Origin: CAZHZT01 sp964537285
GTDB taxonomy: Bacteria; Bacteroidota; Bacteroidia; Chitinophagales; Saprospiraceae
Assembly: GCA_964537285.1 (NCBI GenBank)
Contig: CAZHZT010000041.1
Coordinates: 1-39,256, forward strand
DNA: 39,256 nucleotides
Reading direction: 5' to 3'
Part shown: positions 33,092-39,256 of the stretch, piece by piece
Layout of the letters: each line of letters begins with the position of its first letter
How positions within the stretch are numbered: position 1 is the first letter of the stretch
Position numbers and translations under genes: made by a program
The notes under the pieces: generated by a model
Told to the model about the DNA's origin: nothing
Seen by the model: only the letters and a program-made list of their open reading frames with translations
Databases searched by the model: none

Positions 33092-33664
33092 CTACAAGCT
33101 ATCAACTACAGAAGAAAGGCGATTAAAGATTTCCTCTATCGTCCCGATACCTTCCACTTTTGTAGCTTTATTCAATTCTGCATAAAAATCAAACACAGGA
33201 GATGTTTCATTTTTATATACTCCAATGCGATTGCGAATGATGCTTTCATCCTTATCATCGGCTCTGCCCGAGGATTCCCCCCTCAGAAGCAAACGCTTAA
33301 CAATTTCCTCATCATCAACATTCAGGGCAACCAAAGCAGAAATTTCTGTTCCCTTTTCCGCCATCAATTCATCTAAGGCTTTTGCTTGAGGTATTGTACG
33401 GGGGAAACCATCAAAAATATACCCTTTTACATCGAGATTAGCCTCCACTTTATTCCTCAACATCCCAACAGTTACGTCATCAGGCACCAATTCCCCCCTT
33501 TGGATATAGCTTTTTGCCTCTAACCCTAAAGGAGTATTATTTCCCATTTCATAGCGAAACAAATCACCTGTTGAGATATGGAGAAGTTCGTATTTGTCTA
33601 CTAATTTTTTAGCTTGTGTACCCTTCCCAGAACCCGGAGGGCCAAACAGTATCAAATTAATCAT
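33092..33664 (-). CDS. adk: Adenylate kinase
   Basis: Interconverts ATP + AMP and 2 ADP. The P-loop is GPPGSGKGTQ (residues 8-17 from the chosen start). AMP-binding residues lie in HISTGDLFRYE, DGFPRTIPQA follows, and the lid is short without zinc cysteines (LRGESSGRADDKDESIIRNRI). The frame starts MISMINLILFGPPG; I choose the second Met (33664) because MINLILFGPPG matches the family, giving 190 aa. It precedes obg on the same strand, a common Bacteroidota pairing. Confidence 0.97.
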   Translation of the reverse strand: MINLILFGPPGSGKGTQAKKLVDKYELLHISTGDLFRYEMGNNTPLGLEAKSYIQRGELVPDDVTVGMLRNKVEANLDVKGYIFDGFPRTIPQAKALDELMAEKGTEISALVALNVDDEEIVKRLLLRGESSGRADDKDESIIRNRIGVYKNETSPVFDFYAELNKATKVEGIGTIEEIFNRLSSVVDSL

Positions 33665-33841
33665 AGAAATCATTTTAACATAAATAACAATATAAATATT
33701 AACATACGTATATATTTACTTAAAGCAAGATAAATAAAACTATTTATCCAAACAATTATTACAGCTAAAACGAGAGGGAATATTGAATTAATTCATGGGT
33801 GGACGCAAGCCGTGGAACACATAAGTTTGTAAGCAATAAAC

Positions 33842-34615
33842 TCAAGTTAAGCGGAAACGGTCGCGATCTTTTAAAAACGCCAACTTTTCCCGAAACTTAT
33901 ACATAAGTGCTTTATCAATAGTCAGTGTTATTTGGTTCTCAACATGGGCACTGTGGTAAAATACATTTCCGGCATAATCTACCAGCATGGAATCACCCGA
34001 GTAATAGTGCCCGTTTCCATCTTCCCCTACCCTATTGACTCCAAGGACATATGCCTGATTTTCGATAGCTCTTGCCGTAAGTAAAGTACGCCAGGCTGCC
34101 CCTCTTCGCTCTGGCCAATTAGCTACATAAATCAACAGGTCGTAATCGACAGTATTTCTACTCCACACAGGAAACCTTAAGTCATAGCATATTAGGGGAC
34201 AAACTTTCCAACCTTTCAAGTCTACGTAAAGTAGTTCTTTACCAGCAGTATAGGAGTGATGTTCTCCGGCCAGTGTAAAGAGATGCTTCTTGTCATAGGT
34301 CTGAAAGGATCCATCTGGTTTCATCCAAACCAGGCGATTAAAGTATGCCCCCTGGTCCTCAGCGATGAAACTCCCGGTAATTACAGCATTCCGAAGTTTA
34401 GCTTTACTGCTCAGCCACTGCATCGTTTTGCCCTCCATTGTTTCTGCTAGGCCTTCCGGATTCATTGAAAAACCAGTAGTAAACATTTCTGGAAGCACAA
34501 CCAGATCCGTTTTCTGCCCAATATCGTCAATTAACTTACTGAACAAGTCAAGGTTTTTGTCCTTATCTTCCCAGGCAAGCTTTACCTGAAAACTGGTTAT
34601 CTTTAGGTTATTCAT
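33842..34615 (-). CDS. Nitrilase-family amidase (omega-amidase, YafV/Nit2-like)
   Basis: Carbon-nitrogen hydrolase that probably deamidates 2-oxoglutaramate or 2-oxosuccinamate as a repair enzyme. The triad is Glu43 (VVLPEMFTTGFS), Lys110 (TYDKKHLFTLAGEH) and Cys143 (CPLICYDLRFPVWSRN). YLVYVANWPERR-like IYVANWPERRGAAW and LGVNRVGEDGNGHYYSGDS are typical of the YafV group. 257 aa. ATG at 34615. It stands alone between palindromes. Confidence 0.9.
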   Translation of the reverse strand: MNNLKITSFQVKLAWEDKDKNLDLFSKLIDDIGQKTDLVVLPEMFTTGFSMNPEGLAETMEGKTMQWLSSKAKLRNAVITGSFIAEDQGAYFNRLVWMKPDGSFQTYDKKHLFTLAGEHHSYTAGKELLYVDLKGWKVCPLICYDLRFPVWSRNTVDYDLLIYVANWPERRGAAWRTLLTARAIENQAYVLGVNRVGEDGNGHYYSGDSMLVDYAGNVFYHSAHVENQITLTIDKALMYKFREKLAFLKDRDRFRLT

Positions 34616-34644
34616 TGATTATCTGAATTTACATCAAATATATT

Positions 34645-34720
34645 AGTTTATCGGTACAAAATAAATGCCCTAAGGAAGAATTAATTCTTCCTTAGGGCAT
34701 TTATTTTGTAACGATAAACT
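34645..34720. terminator. Near-perfect 76-bp palindrome after rplY
   Basis: Arms 34645-34682 and 34683-34720 (38 bp) have one mismatch and no loop, centred on AATT. The core GCCCTAAGG/CCTTAGGGC is bordered by A/T-rich ATAAAT and ATTTAT. It lies 15 bp after the rplY stop codon and just before the amidase gene. Confidence 0.88.
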
Positions 34721-34734
34721 CTATCTATACCAGC

Positions 34735-35319
34735 TTACTCAGCCTTCTTCTCTGCAGCAGCAGCAGAACGCAATGCTCTAGGGATTTCAACGGTAGCAAC
34801 CGGAATTGCAGGAGGGTTCATTATTTCGATTCCTTCTACAACTTCAATATCTCTGATTCGGATAGATTGGCCTAGTTCCATAGTAGAAATATCCACAAAG
34901 AGCTGATTGACTAATTTCTCAGGAACCGTTTTAACTTTAACCCTACGGATTTTTTGGCTGAGTTTACCCCCAAGTTTTACACCAGGTGAAACTCCTTTAA
35001 ACTTGACAGGCAGCTCAACTTTCACATCCTGACCAGGGGTTAATCGAAGCAGATCTATATGGGTTATGTTATCTGTTACAGGATGGAACTGCACATCTTT
35101 CAAAATACACTCATAAGTTTCCCCATCCAGCTTTAACAATACAACGCTAAAGTCAGGTGTATAAATAAAAGGTCTGAGAGAAAGTGGCTCCACACTGAAG
35201 TGAAGTATATCCTTTCCTCCATACAAAACGCCCGGCACTCTACCGGCTTTACGCACTTGGCTGCCAGCTTTCTTCCCTAGATCAGTTCTTACCTCTGCAG
35301 CTAATTCTATCTTTTTCAT
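34735..35319 (-). CDS. rplY: 50S ribosomal protein L25 / general stress protein Ctc
   Basis: 5S rRNA-binding protein of the large subunit in the long CTC form (194 aa): an N-terminal L25 domain (LAAEVRTDLGKKAGSQVRKAGRVPGVLYG, DVQFHPVTDNITHIDLLRL) and a C-terminal TL5 beta domain (VELPVKFKGVSPGVKLGGKLSQKIRRVKVKTVPEKL), with an Ala/Glu/Lys tail. It follows prs on the same strand, the usual Bacteroidota order, but here a long repeat-filled gap separates the two and rplY has its own -7 box. Confidence 0.97.
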   Translation of the reverse strand: MKKIELAAEVRTDLGKKAGSQVRKAGRVPGVLYGGKDILHFSVEPLSLRPFIYTPDFSVVLLKLDGETYECILKDVQFHPVTDNITHIDLLRLTPGQDVKVELPVKFKGVSPGVKLGGKLSQKIRRVKVKTVPEKLVNQLFVDISTMELGQSIRIRDIEVVEGIEIMNPPAIPVATVEIPRALRSAAAAEKKAE

Positions 35320-35375
35320 TATTAAGTTTCTTTAACACAGAAATGAAATTATCTTTATCCTTCCGATAAGGATCG

Positions 35376-35383
35376 CAAAGATA
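35376..35383 (-). promoter_or_regulatory. Promoter -7 box of rplY
   Basis: On the minus strand this reads TATCTTTG, a perfect TAnnTTTG box of the Bacteroidota housekeeping sigma factor, 57 bp before the rplY ATG. No clear -33 TTG was found. The leader has a small hairpin ATCCTT-CCGAT-AAGGAT (35357-35373). Confidence 0.6.
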
Positions 35384-35422
35384 AATCTTTTTTTTTAAAA
35401 TCTCTTTATTTTAGAAAAAATC

Positions 35423-35613
35423 TTTAGGGATTAGGCAATTAATAAGCTACCCAAATTTTGCGAAGTAATTTTTTTCTCAGGCTAGGCGGAAAACGTAGGC
35501 ATAACTTGTCCCGAATGCCTTCGGGACCCAAAGGTACGGCGAGGCTTTCCAACACAGCCTGAGGAAAAAAGGACAAGTAAAATGGTTAGGGTATTATTTT
35601 CCTGATCCCTAAA
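35423..35613. repeat. Nested inverted-repeat element (~191 bp)
   Basis: Outer pair TTTAGGGATTAGG (35423-35435) with CCTGATCCCTAAA (35601-35613), one mismatch. Middle pair TTTTTTCTCAGGCT (35470-35483) with AGCCTGAGGAAAAAA (35556-35570). Inner perfect hairpin GTCCCGAA-tgcc-TTCGGGAC (35508-35527). Non-coding, same size and nested plan as 29273-29461 though different in sequence. Contains the 16-mer also found at 31797-31812. Confidence 0.65.
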
Positions 35614-35638
35614 CATTCACTTCAGGTATAATATTCTA

Positions 35639-35747
35639 GTTCTTTGACATAAATTGTGGAAAATGGAACTTCAAAATGATAAGCCTTTCAGCCACAAGGG
35701 CATTCAAGGCTTATCATTTTGAAGTTCCACACAATTTGTCAAAGAAC
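35639..35747. repeat. Complete 109-bp palindromic repeat, copy C
   Basis: Same length and content as copy B (2421-2529). The outer asymmetric parts are exchanged: the left end matches the reverse complement of copy B's right end exactly and vice versa, while the 18-nt loop has copy B's orientation. It lies between the prs 3' end and rplY, 43 bp from the prs stop codon. Confidence 0.95.
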
Positions 35748-35790
35748 GAATTTTTTCAACAGGCAATAGAACGAATTCGTACTTGAGTTT

Positions 35791-36723
35791 CTAGCTTTGA
35801 ACAAAGAGTGCAGAAATTGACCGGTGTTCATGTGTATTCCGAATTGCTCTTGCAAAAAGCTTAGCGGTCGACAATACTTTTATTTTCTTTGACTGCTGTC
35901 GGAGCGGGATGGTATCGCATACCAGAACTTCTTCCAACACGGAGTTTTCAATATTTTCAATGGCATTGCCCGACAGAACGGGATGTGTACAAATTGCCCT
36001 TACACTTCTTGCACCTTTATCAATAATTGACTTTGCTGCGCGGCACATTGTTCCGGCGGTATCTACAATATCATCCACCAAAATCACATCAGCTCCTTCG
36101 ACATTACCAATGACCGTAATCCCAGCTACTTCATTAGCTTTTTGCCGGTATTTATCACAGATGACAAGACTGCGATCGAAGTGCATCGCATAAGCCCTTG
36201 CCCGTTTCACCCCTCCGACATCCGGAGAGGCAAAAATCACTTTAGAAAGATCGGAATTGCCTAGGTGAGGTATAAAAATAGCTTCACTTTTCAAGTGATC
36301 CAGAGGAATATCAAAGAATCCCTGGATCTGGTCGGCATGCAAATCCATAGTCATTATTCGGTCAGCACCAGCGGCTTGCAGTAAGTTAGCCACCAGTTTA
36401 GCAGATATAGGCACTCTAGGTTTATCCTTCCGATCCTGACGTGCATATCCAAAGTAAGGCATCACAGCTGTAATATATCCCGCAGATGCTCTTTTAGCAG
36501 CATCAATCATAAGAAGCAGTTCCATAATATTTTCTGCCGGAGCCATAGTGGTTTGTATAAAAAACACATAAGCTCCTCTCACCGATTCATTGATCACTGG
36601 GTGCATCTCTCCATCGCTGAATTTTTTCAAGGAGATATCGCCTAACTTATCTCCGTAATAATCAGCAATTCTTTCGGCAAGGTATTTTGAAAAGGTACCT
36701 GAAAATAATTTTACATCGATCAT
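35791..36723 (-). CDS. prs: Ribose-phosphate pyrophosphokinase
   Basis: Makes PRPP from ribose-5-phosphate and ATP for nucleotide, His and Trp synthesis. Motifs: FSDGEMHPVI, FFIQTTMAPAENIMELLLMIDA, YFGYARQDRKDKPRVPISAKLVANLL (catalytic and ATP-binding), MDLHADQIQGFFDIPLDHL, and the PRPP loop VILVDDIVDTAGTMCRAA. The open frame extends 18 residues upstream to 36777, but MIDVKLFSGTFSKYLAERI is the family start, so ATG 36723 is chosen (310 aa). Upstream on the minus strand is a TACCTTTG -7 box. Confidence 0.97.
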   Translation of the reverse strand: MIDVKLFSGTFSKYLAERIADYYGDKLGDISLKKFSDGEMHPVINESVRGAYVFFIQTTMAPAENIMELLLMIDAAKRASAGYITAVMPYFGYARQDRKDKPRVPISAKLVANLLQAAGADRIMTMDLHADQIQGFFDIPLDHLKSEAIFIPHLGNSDLSKVIFASPDVGGVKRARAYAMHFDRSLVICDKYRQKANEVAGITVIGNVEGADVILVDDIVDTAGTMCRAAKSIIDKGARSVRAICTHPVLSGNAIENIENSVLEEVLVCDTIPLRQQSKKIKVLSTAKLFARAIRNTHEHRSISALFVQS

Positions 36724-36792
36724 ATTAAAAAAATATAGCCGGGATCTGAAATAGAAATAAAAGGATGAAGTGTCCACAATCTTAAAACACTA

Positions 36793-36800
36793 CAAAGGTA
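36793..36800 (-). promoter_or_regulatory. Promoter -7 box of prs
   Basis: Minus-strand TACCTTTG matches the TAnnTTTG consensus and lies 69 bp before the chosen prs ATG. A TTTG occurs 11 bp further upstream, closer than the usual -33 spacing. Confidence 0.5.
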
Positions 36801-37013
36801 AAAATAAATACAAACCTTCTTTCCTTAATTGCTAATGAATCCATAAAAAAGCATATTGGACTGCTTATGCAGCAGCCACAGAACAAGTCTCCTAAAAAAT
36901 TTAGGCGAAATTCACTCTTGATTCGTCGAACTTAAACTAACTTTAATTTACTTTAACGTAATTTTATGATGAGTTAAAGTTCAACAGCAGACAAAAAACT
37001 GAATCTAATTCTT

Positions 37014-37643
37014 ATGCTACTATATATGTTTTTATTAAGCGATTGGTGGGCAAGCCTGAATTTATCTCAACAAATATTCTGGTGTATTGCCATTGTTTTC
37101 AGTATCCTCTTCTTGATTCAATTTGTACTCAGCCTCATCGGCTTAGATTTTGACGGCGATTCGGAAGTTGGATTTGAGATGGAAACCAATAGTGATGCAG
37201 AACCCGACTTTTCGCTCGATCCTAGTTTTGCCCTATTATCCGTTAGAAGCATTATTGCCTTTTTTACTTTCTTTGGATGGACCGGGGTGCTCATTCTAAG
37301 AAATGGAGCGAACCCTCTTTTTGCATTGGGAGTTGCTGGTGTAGTCGGGCTGATCGCTATGTTCATTGTAGCTTACATGATCTATATTTTTTCCAAACTT
37401 ACTGAAGAAGGAAATATAGATATTAACAATGCCGTCTTTAAAACGGGTGATGTATATTTATCTATACCTGCCAATAAAAATGGCTATGGTAAAATACATT
37501 TAAACATTGATGGATATTTAAGGGAACTAGATGCCGTAACAGACGGAGATGCGATTCCAACCGGAGCAAAAGTAAGAGTAATTGAAGTACTTGATAGTAA
37601 TATTTTACTTGTAGAGTTAACAGAAAACCTATTTGAAGATTAA
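37014..37643 (+). CDS. NfeD-like membrane protein
   Basis: Partner protein of flotillins with a membrane part and a C-terminal OB-fold. Hydrophobic segments: IFWCIAIVFSILFLIQFVLSLIG (about 22-44), SIIAFFTFFGWTGVLIL (about 79-96), ALGVAGVVGLIAMFIVAYMIYIFS (about 104-127). The soluble end has GDVYLSIPANKNGYGKIHLNIDGYLRELDAV and GAKVRVIEVLDSNILLVE, the NfeD OB pattern. An alternative Met at residue 5 (37026) is possible. It is 75 bp upstream of the flotillin gene, as in yuaF-yuaG operons, with a perfect palindrome between. Confidence 0.82.
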   Translation: MLLYMFLLSDWWASLNLSQQIFWCIAIVFSILFLIQFVLSLIGLDFDGDSEVGFEMETNSDAEPDFSLDPSFALLSVRSIIAFFTFFGWTGVLILRNGANPLFALGVAGVVGLIAMFIVAYMIYIFSKLTEEGNIDINNAVFKTGDVYLSIPANKNGYGKIHLNIDGYLRELDAVTDGDAIPTGAKVRVIEVLDSNILLVELTENLFED

Positions 37644-37651
37644 TTTTCGTC

Positions 37652-37691
37652 AGTATTTTGATCATATCACATGTGATATGATCAAAATACT
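37652..37691. repeat. Perfect 40-bp palindrome in the nfeD-flotillin gap
   Basis: Arms 37652-37671 and 37672-37691 are exactly complementary with no loop, centred on ACATGT. It begins 8 bp after the NfeD-like gene's stop codon and ends 27 bp before the flotillin start. There is no GC core or T-tract, so it is more likely an mRNA-processing structure or binding site than a terminator. Confidence 0.85.
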
Positions 37692-37718
37692 TAAATCACC
37701 AACTTAAACTGAAGGAAT

Positions 37719-39179
37719 ATGGATTCAACTTTTTTTATTGCTATTATCGCGGGCTTTATAATGCTCGTTTTTTTCATGCTACTGTTCGTCGTTTCTCGCT
37801 ACAAACGATGTCCGTCTGACAAAATACTCGTTATTTATGGGCGTACAGGCAGAGGTTCTGCAAAATGTGTTCATGGGGGTGCAGCCTTCGTGTGGCCGGT
37901 CATCCAAGATTATGAATACCTTGACCTCACCCCCATCTCCATAGATGTTGACTTGAAAAGCGCTTTGAGTAAGCAAAATATTCGTGTGAACGTACCTTCG
38001 CGATTTACGGTTGGTATATCTACAGAAGAAGGAGTGATGCAGAATGCTGCAGAGCGTTTACTTGGAAGAACCCATGCTGAAATAAGGGATATAGCAAAAG
38101 ATATAATTTTTGGTCAGCTCCGTTTGGTTGTAGCAACCATGGATATTGAGGAAATTAATTCTGATAGAGATAAATTCCTTTCCAATGTATCAACGAACGT
38201 TGGAGCAGAGTTAAGAAAAATCGGGCTGCAACTGATTAACGTTAATGTTACAGACATCCAGGACGAATCGGGCTATATTGAAGCTTTGGGTAAAGAAGCC
38301 GCAGCGCAAGCCATTAACGAAGCTAAAGTCAGGGTAGCCGTCAGGGAAAGAGATGGTTCGATTGGTGAGGCCGAAGCTCAAAAAGAACAACGTATCAGCG
38401 TTTCCAATGCTGAAGCGGAGGCAGTATCAGGGGAAGCAGAGGCCAGCCAGCTGCAAAGGATCAAAATTGCTGAAGCGGATGCCTTAGCCGTAGAAGGGGA
38501 AAACCTTTCAAGGATTAAAGTTGCACAATCTGATGCCGAAAGACGCGAAAAAGAAGCGGAAGCAACTCGCCTGGCAACTGCGGCTGAAAAAATTCAGTCA
38601 GCTAAAGCCCTTGAAGAAGCTTACAAGGCAGAAAAAGAAGCAGAGGAAGCACGGGCTGAGCGGGAGATGGCAACCAGACAAGCCGATACAATTGTACAAG
38701 CCCGAATCGCTAAGGAAAAGGCTGAAATCGATGCTGAAGCTCAAGCCGAACAAATACGCCGATTGGCAAAAGGGGAAGCTGACGCTATCTACCTTAAACA
38801 GGAGGCAGAAGCTCGAGGTCTCTACGAAATTCTTCAGCGCCAGGCAGAAGGTTTCCAGCAAATCGTCAATGCCGCTCACGGGAACGCCAGAGATGCTGTA
38901 TTAATGATGATTGCCGATAAATTAGAAGACTTGGTTAAAACGCAAGTCGAAGCGATCAAAAATATCAAGATTGACAAAGTGACGGTTTGGGAAAATGGCA
39001 ATAATGATGGCGATGGAAACTCTACTTCTAAGTTTGTTTCCGGCCTTTATAAATCGGTACCTCCATTGAGTGACTTGTTCAATATGGCAGGAATGGATTT
39101 GCCACAATACCTGGGAAGTGCAAAGGAAGAACCTTCAAATACAACTAATGACACTTCGGATACCAACGATGTAGGATAA
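37719..39179 (+). CDS. floA: Flotillin (SPFH/band 7 protein)
   Basis: Membrane-microdomain scaffold anchored in the inner membrane. An N-terminal hydrophobic segment (FFIAIIAGFIMLVFFMLLFVVSRY, residues 4-27) precedes KCPSDKILVIYGRTG-like CPSDKILVIYG and the SPFH domain (about 30-210; IRVNVPSRFTVGISTEEGVMQNAAERLLG). A long Ala/Glu-rich coiled coil (about 210-390, many EAEA repeats) follows, then a tail rich in Asn, Thr and Asp. 486 aa is typical of YuaG-type flotillins. Paired with the NfeD-like gene just upstream. The symbol is by family; floT/yuaG would also be used. Confidence 0.93.
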   Translation: MDSTFFIAIIAGFIMLVFFMLLFVVSRYKRCPSDKILVIYGRTGRGSAKCVHGGAAFVWPVIQDYEYLDLTPISIDVDLKSALSKQNIRVNVPSRFTVGISTEEGVMQNAAERLLGRTHAEIRDIAKDIIFGQLRLVVATMDIEEINSDRDKFLSNVSTNVGAELRKIGLQLINVNVTDIQDESGYIEALGKEAAAQAINEAKVRVAVRERDGSIGEAEAQKEQRISVSNAEAEAVSGEAEASQLQRIKIAEADALAVEGENLSRIKVAQSDAERREKEAEATRLATAAEKIQSAKALEEAYKAEKEAEEARAEREMATRQADTIVQARIAKEKAEIDAEAQAEQIRRLAKGEADAIYLKQEAEARGLYEILQRQAEGFQQIVNAAHGNARDAVLMMIADKLEDLVKTQVEAIKNIKIDKVTVWENGNNDGDGNSTSKFVSGLYKSVPPLSDLFNMAGMDLPQYLGSAKEEPSNTTNDTSDTNDVG

Positions 39180-39234
39180 GTAATTGCAATAGTTGTATAA
39201 AATTTTGAAACCATACAAAACTAATAAAGACGAA

Positions 39235-39256
39235 GTTCTTTGAAAATTTGGAAAGG
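39235..39256 (+). other. boxA-like motif at the window edge, possible rRNA leader
   Basis: GTTCTTTGAAAATTTGGAAA at the very end resembles the boxA-like sequence that precedes 16S rRNA genes in Bacteroidota. It also shares GTTCTTTGA with the termini of the 109-bp repeat. The window stops before either can be confirmed. Confidence 0.35.

Noticed and set aside
38521..38904. 127-codon frame within the flotillin gene
   Set aside because: Out-of-frame reading of the Ala/Glu-rich coiled coil; Lys-rich low complexity.

Overview
The window reads as a Bacteroidota chromosome segment. Two secreted proteins end in type IX secretion (T9SS) C-terminal sorting domains. The ECF sigma factor is paired with an outer-membrane-barrel protein, and several genes are preceded by TAnnTTTG-like -7 boxes. 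L25 sits beside prs, and adk beside obg. I cannot fix the order; Saprospirales or Flavobacteriales are plausible guesses. The window opens inside a dispersed palindromic repeat and ends in a boxA-like motif (GTTCTTTGA), so it may be a contig broken at repeats, the right-hand one possibly an rRNA leader.

Layout. 1-2529: an AT-rich accessory block, an AAA+/DUF4143 ATPase and an Rpn-type PD-(D/E)XK nuclease, bounded on both sides by copies of a ~109-bp palindromic repeat. 2671-2925: cold-shock protein. 3109-13243 (all minus): a long, tightly packed operon. In transcription order it encodes a 665-aa protein of unknown family with a papain-like Gln/Cys/His/Asn pattern, an alanine-racemase-fold enzyme, ArgB, ArgD, ArgC, ArgJ, an M20 amidohydrolase and an ornithine/alanine-racemase-family enzyme. 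The arg genes make L-ornithine from glutamate, but the enzymes that turn ornithine into arginine are absent. The operon therefore looks built for ornithine, and perhaps D-ornithine, rather than for arginine. Upstream on the same strand (13467-17305) are an ATP-grasp amino-acid-ligase-like enzyme, a possible 52-aa ORF, a Na+/solute symporter and a GNAT acetyltransferase. Together these are the best candidate for an undescribed metabolic system.

17627-20005 (plus): a hypothetical protein, a beta-propeller phytase lipoprotein and an exported protein. 20058-23618 (minus): a large secreted M36 metallopeptidase. 23990-25139 (plus): CvpA and PabA/TrpG. 25255-26469 (minus): a secreted alpha/beta hydrolase. 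26683-27279 (plus): a hypothetical protein. 27390-29147 (minus): a CarboxypepD_reg-like lipoprotein. 29604-31735 (minus): ECF sigma factor plus a membrane-anchored barrel protein. 31834-36723 (minus): housekeeping genes obg, adk, a nitrilase-family amidase, rplY and prs. 37014-39179 (plus): NfeD-like protein and flotillin.

A striking property of the window is its intergenic structure. Many gene 3' ends carry very long, perfect or near-perfect palindromes (arms of 20-46 bp, loops of 0-5 nt). There are also at least two dispersed palindromic repeat families, heptamer repeat tracts abutting stop codons, and nested inverted-repeat elements of about 190 bp. In the 109-bp family the central loop is inverted relative to otherwise identical arms between copies.
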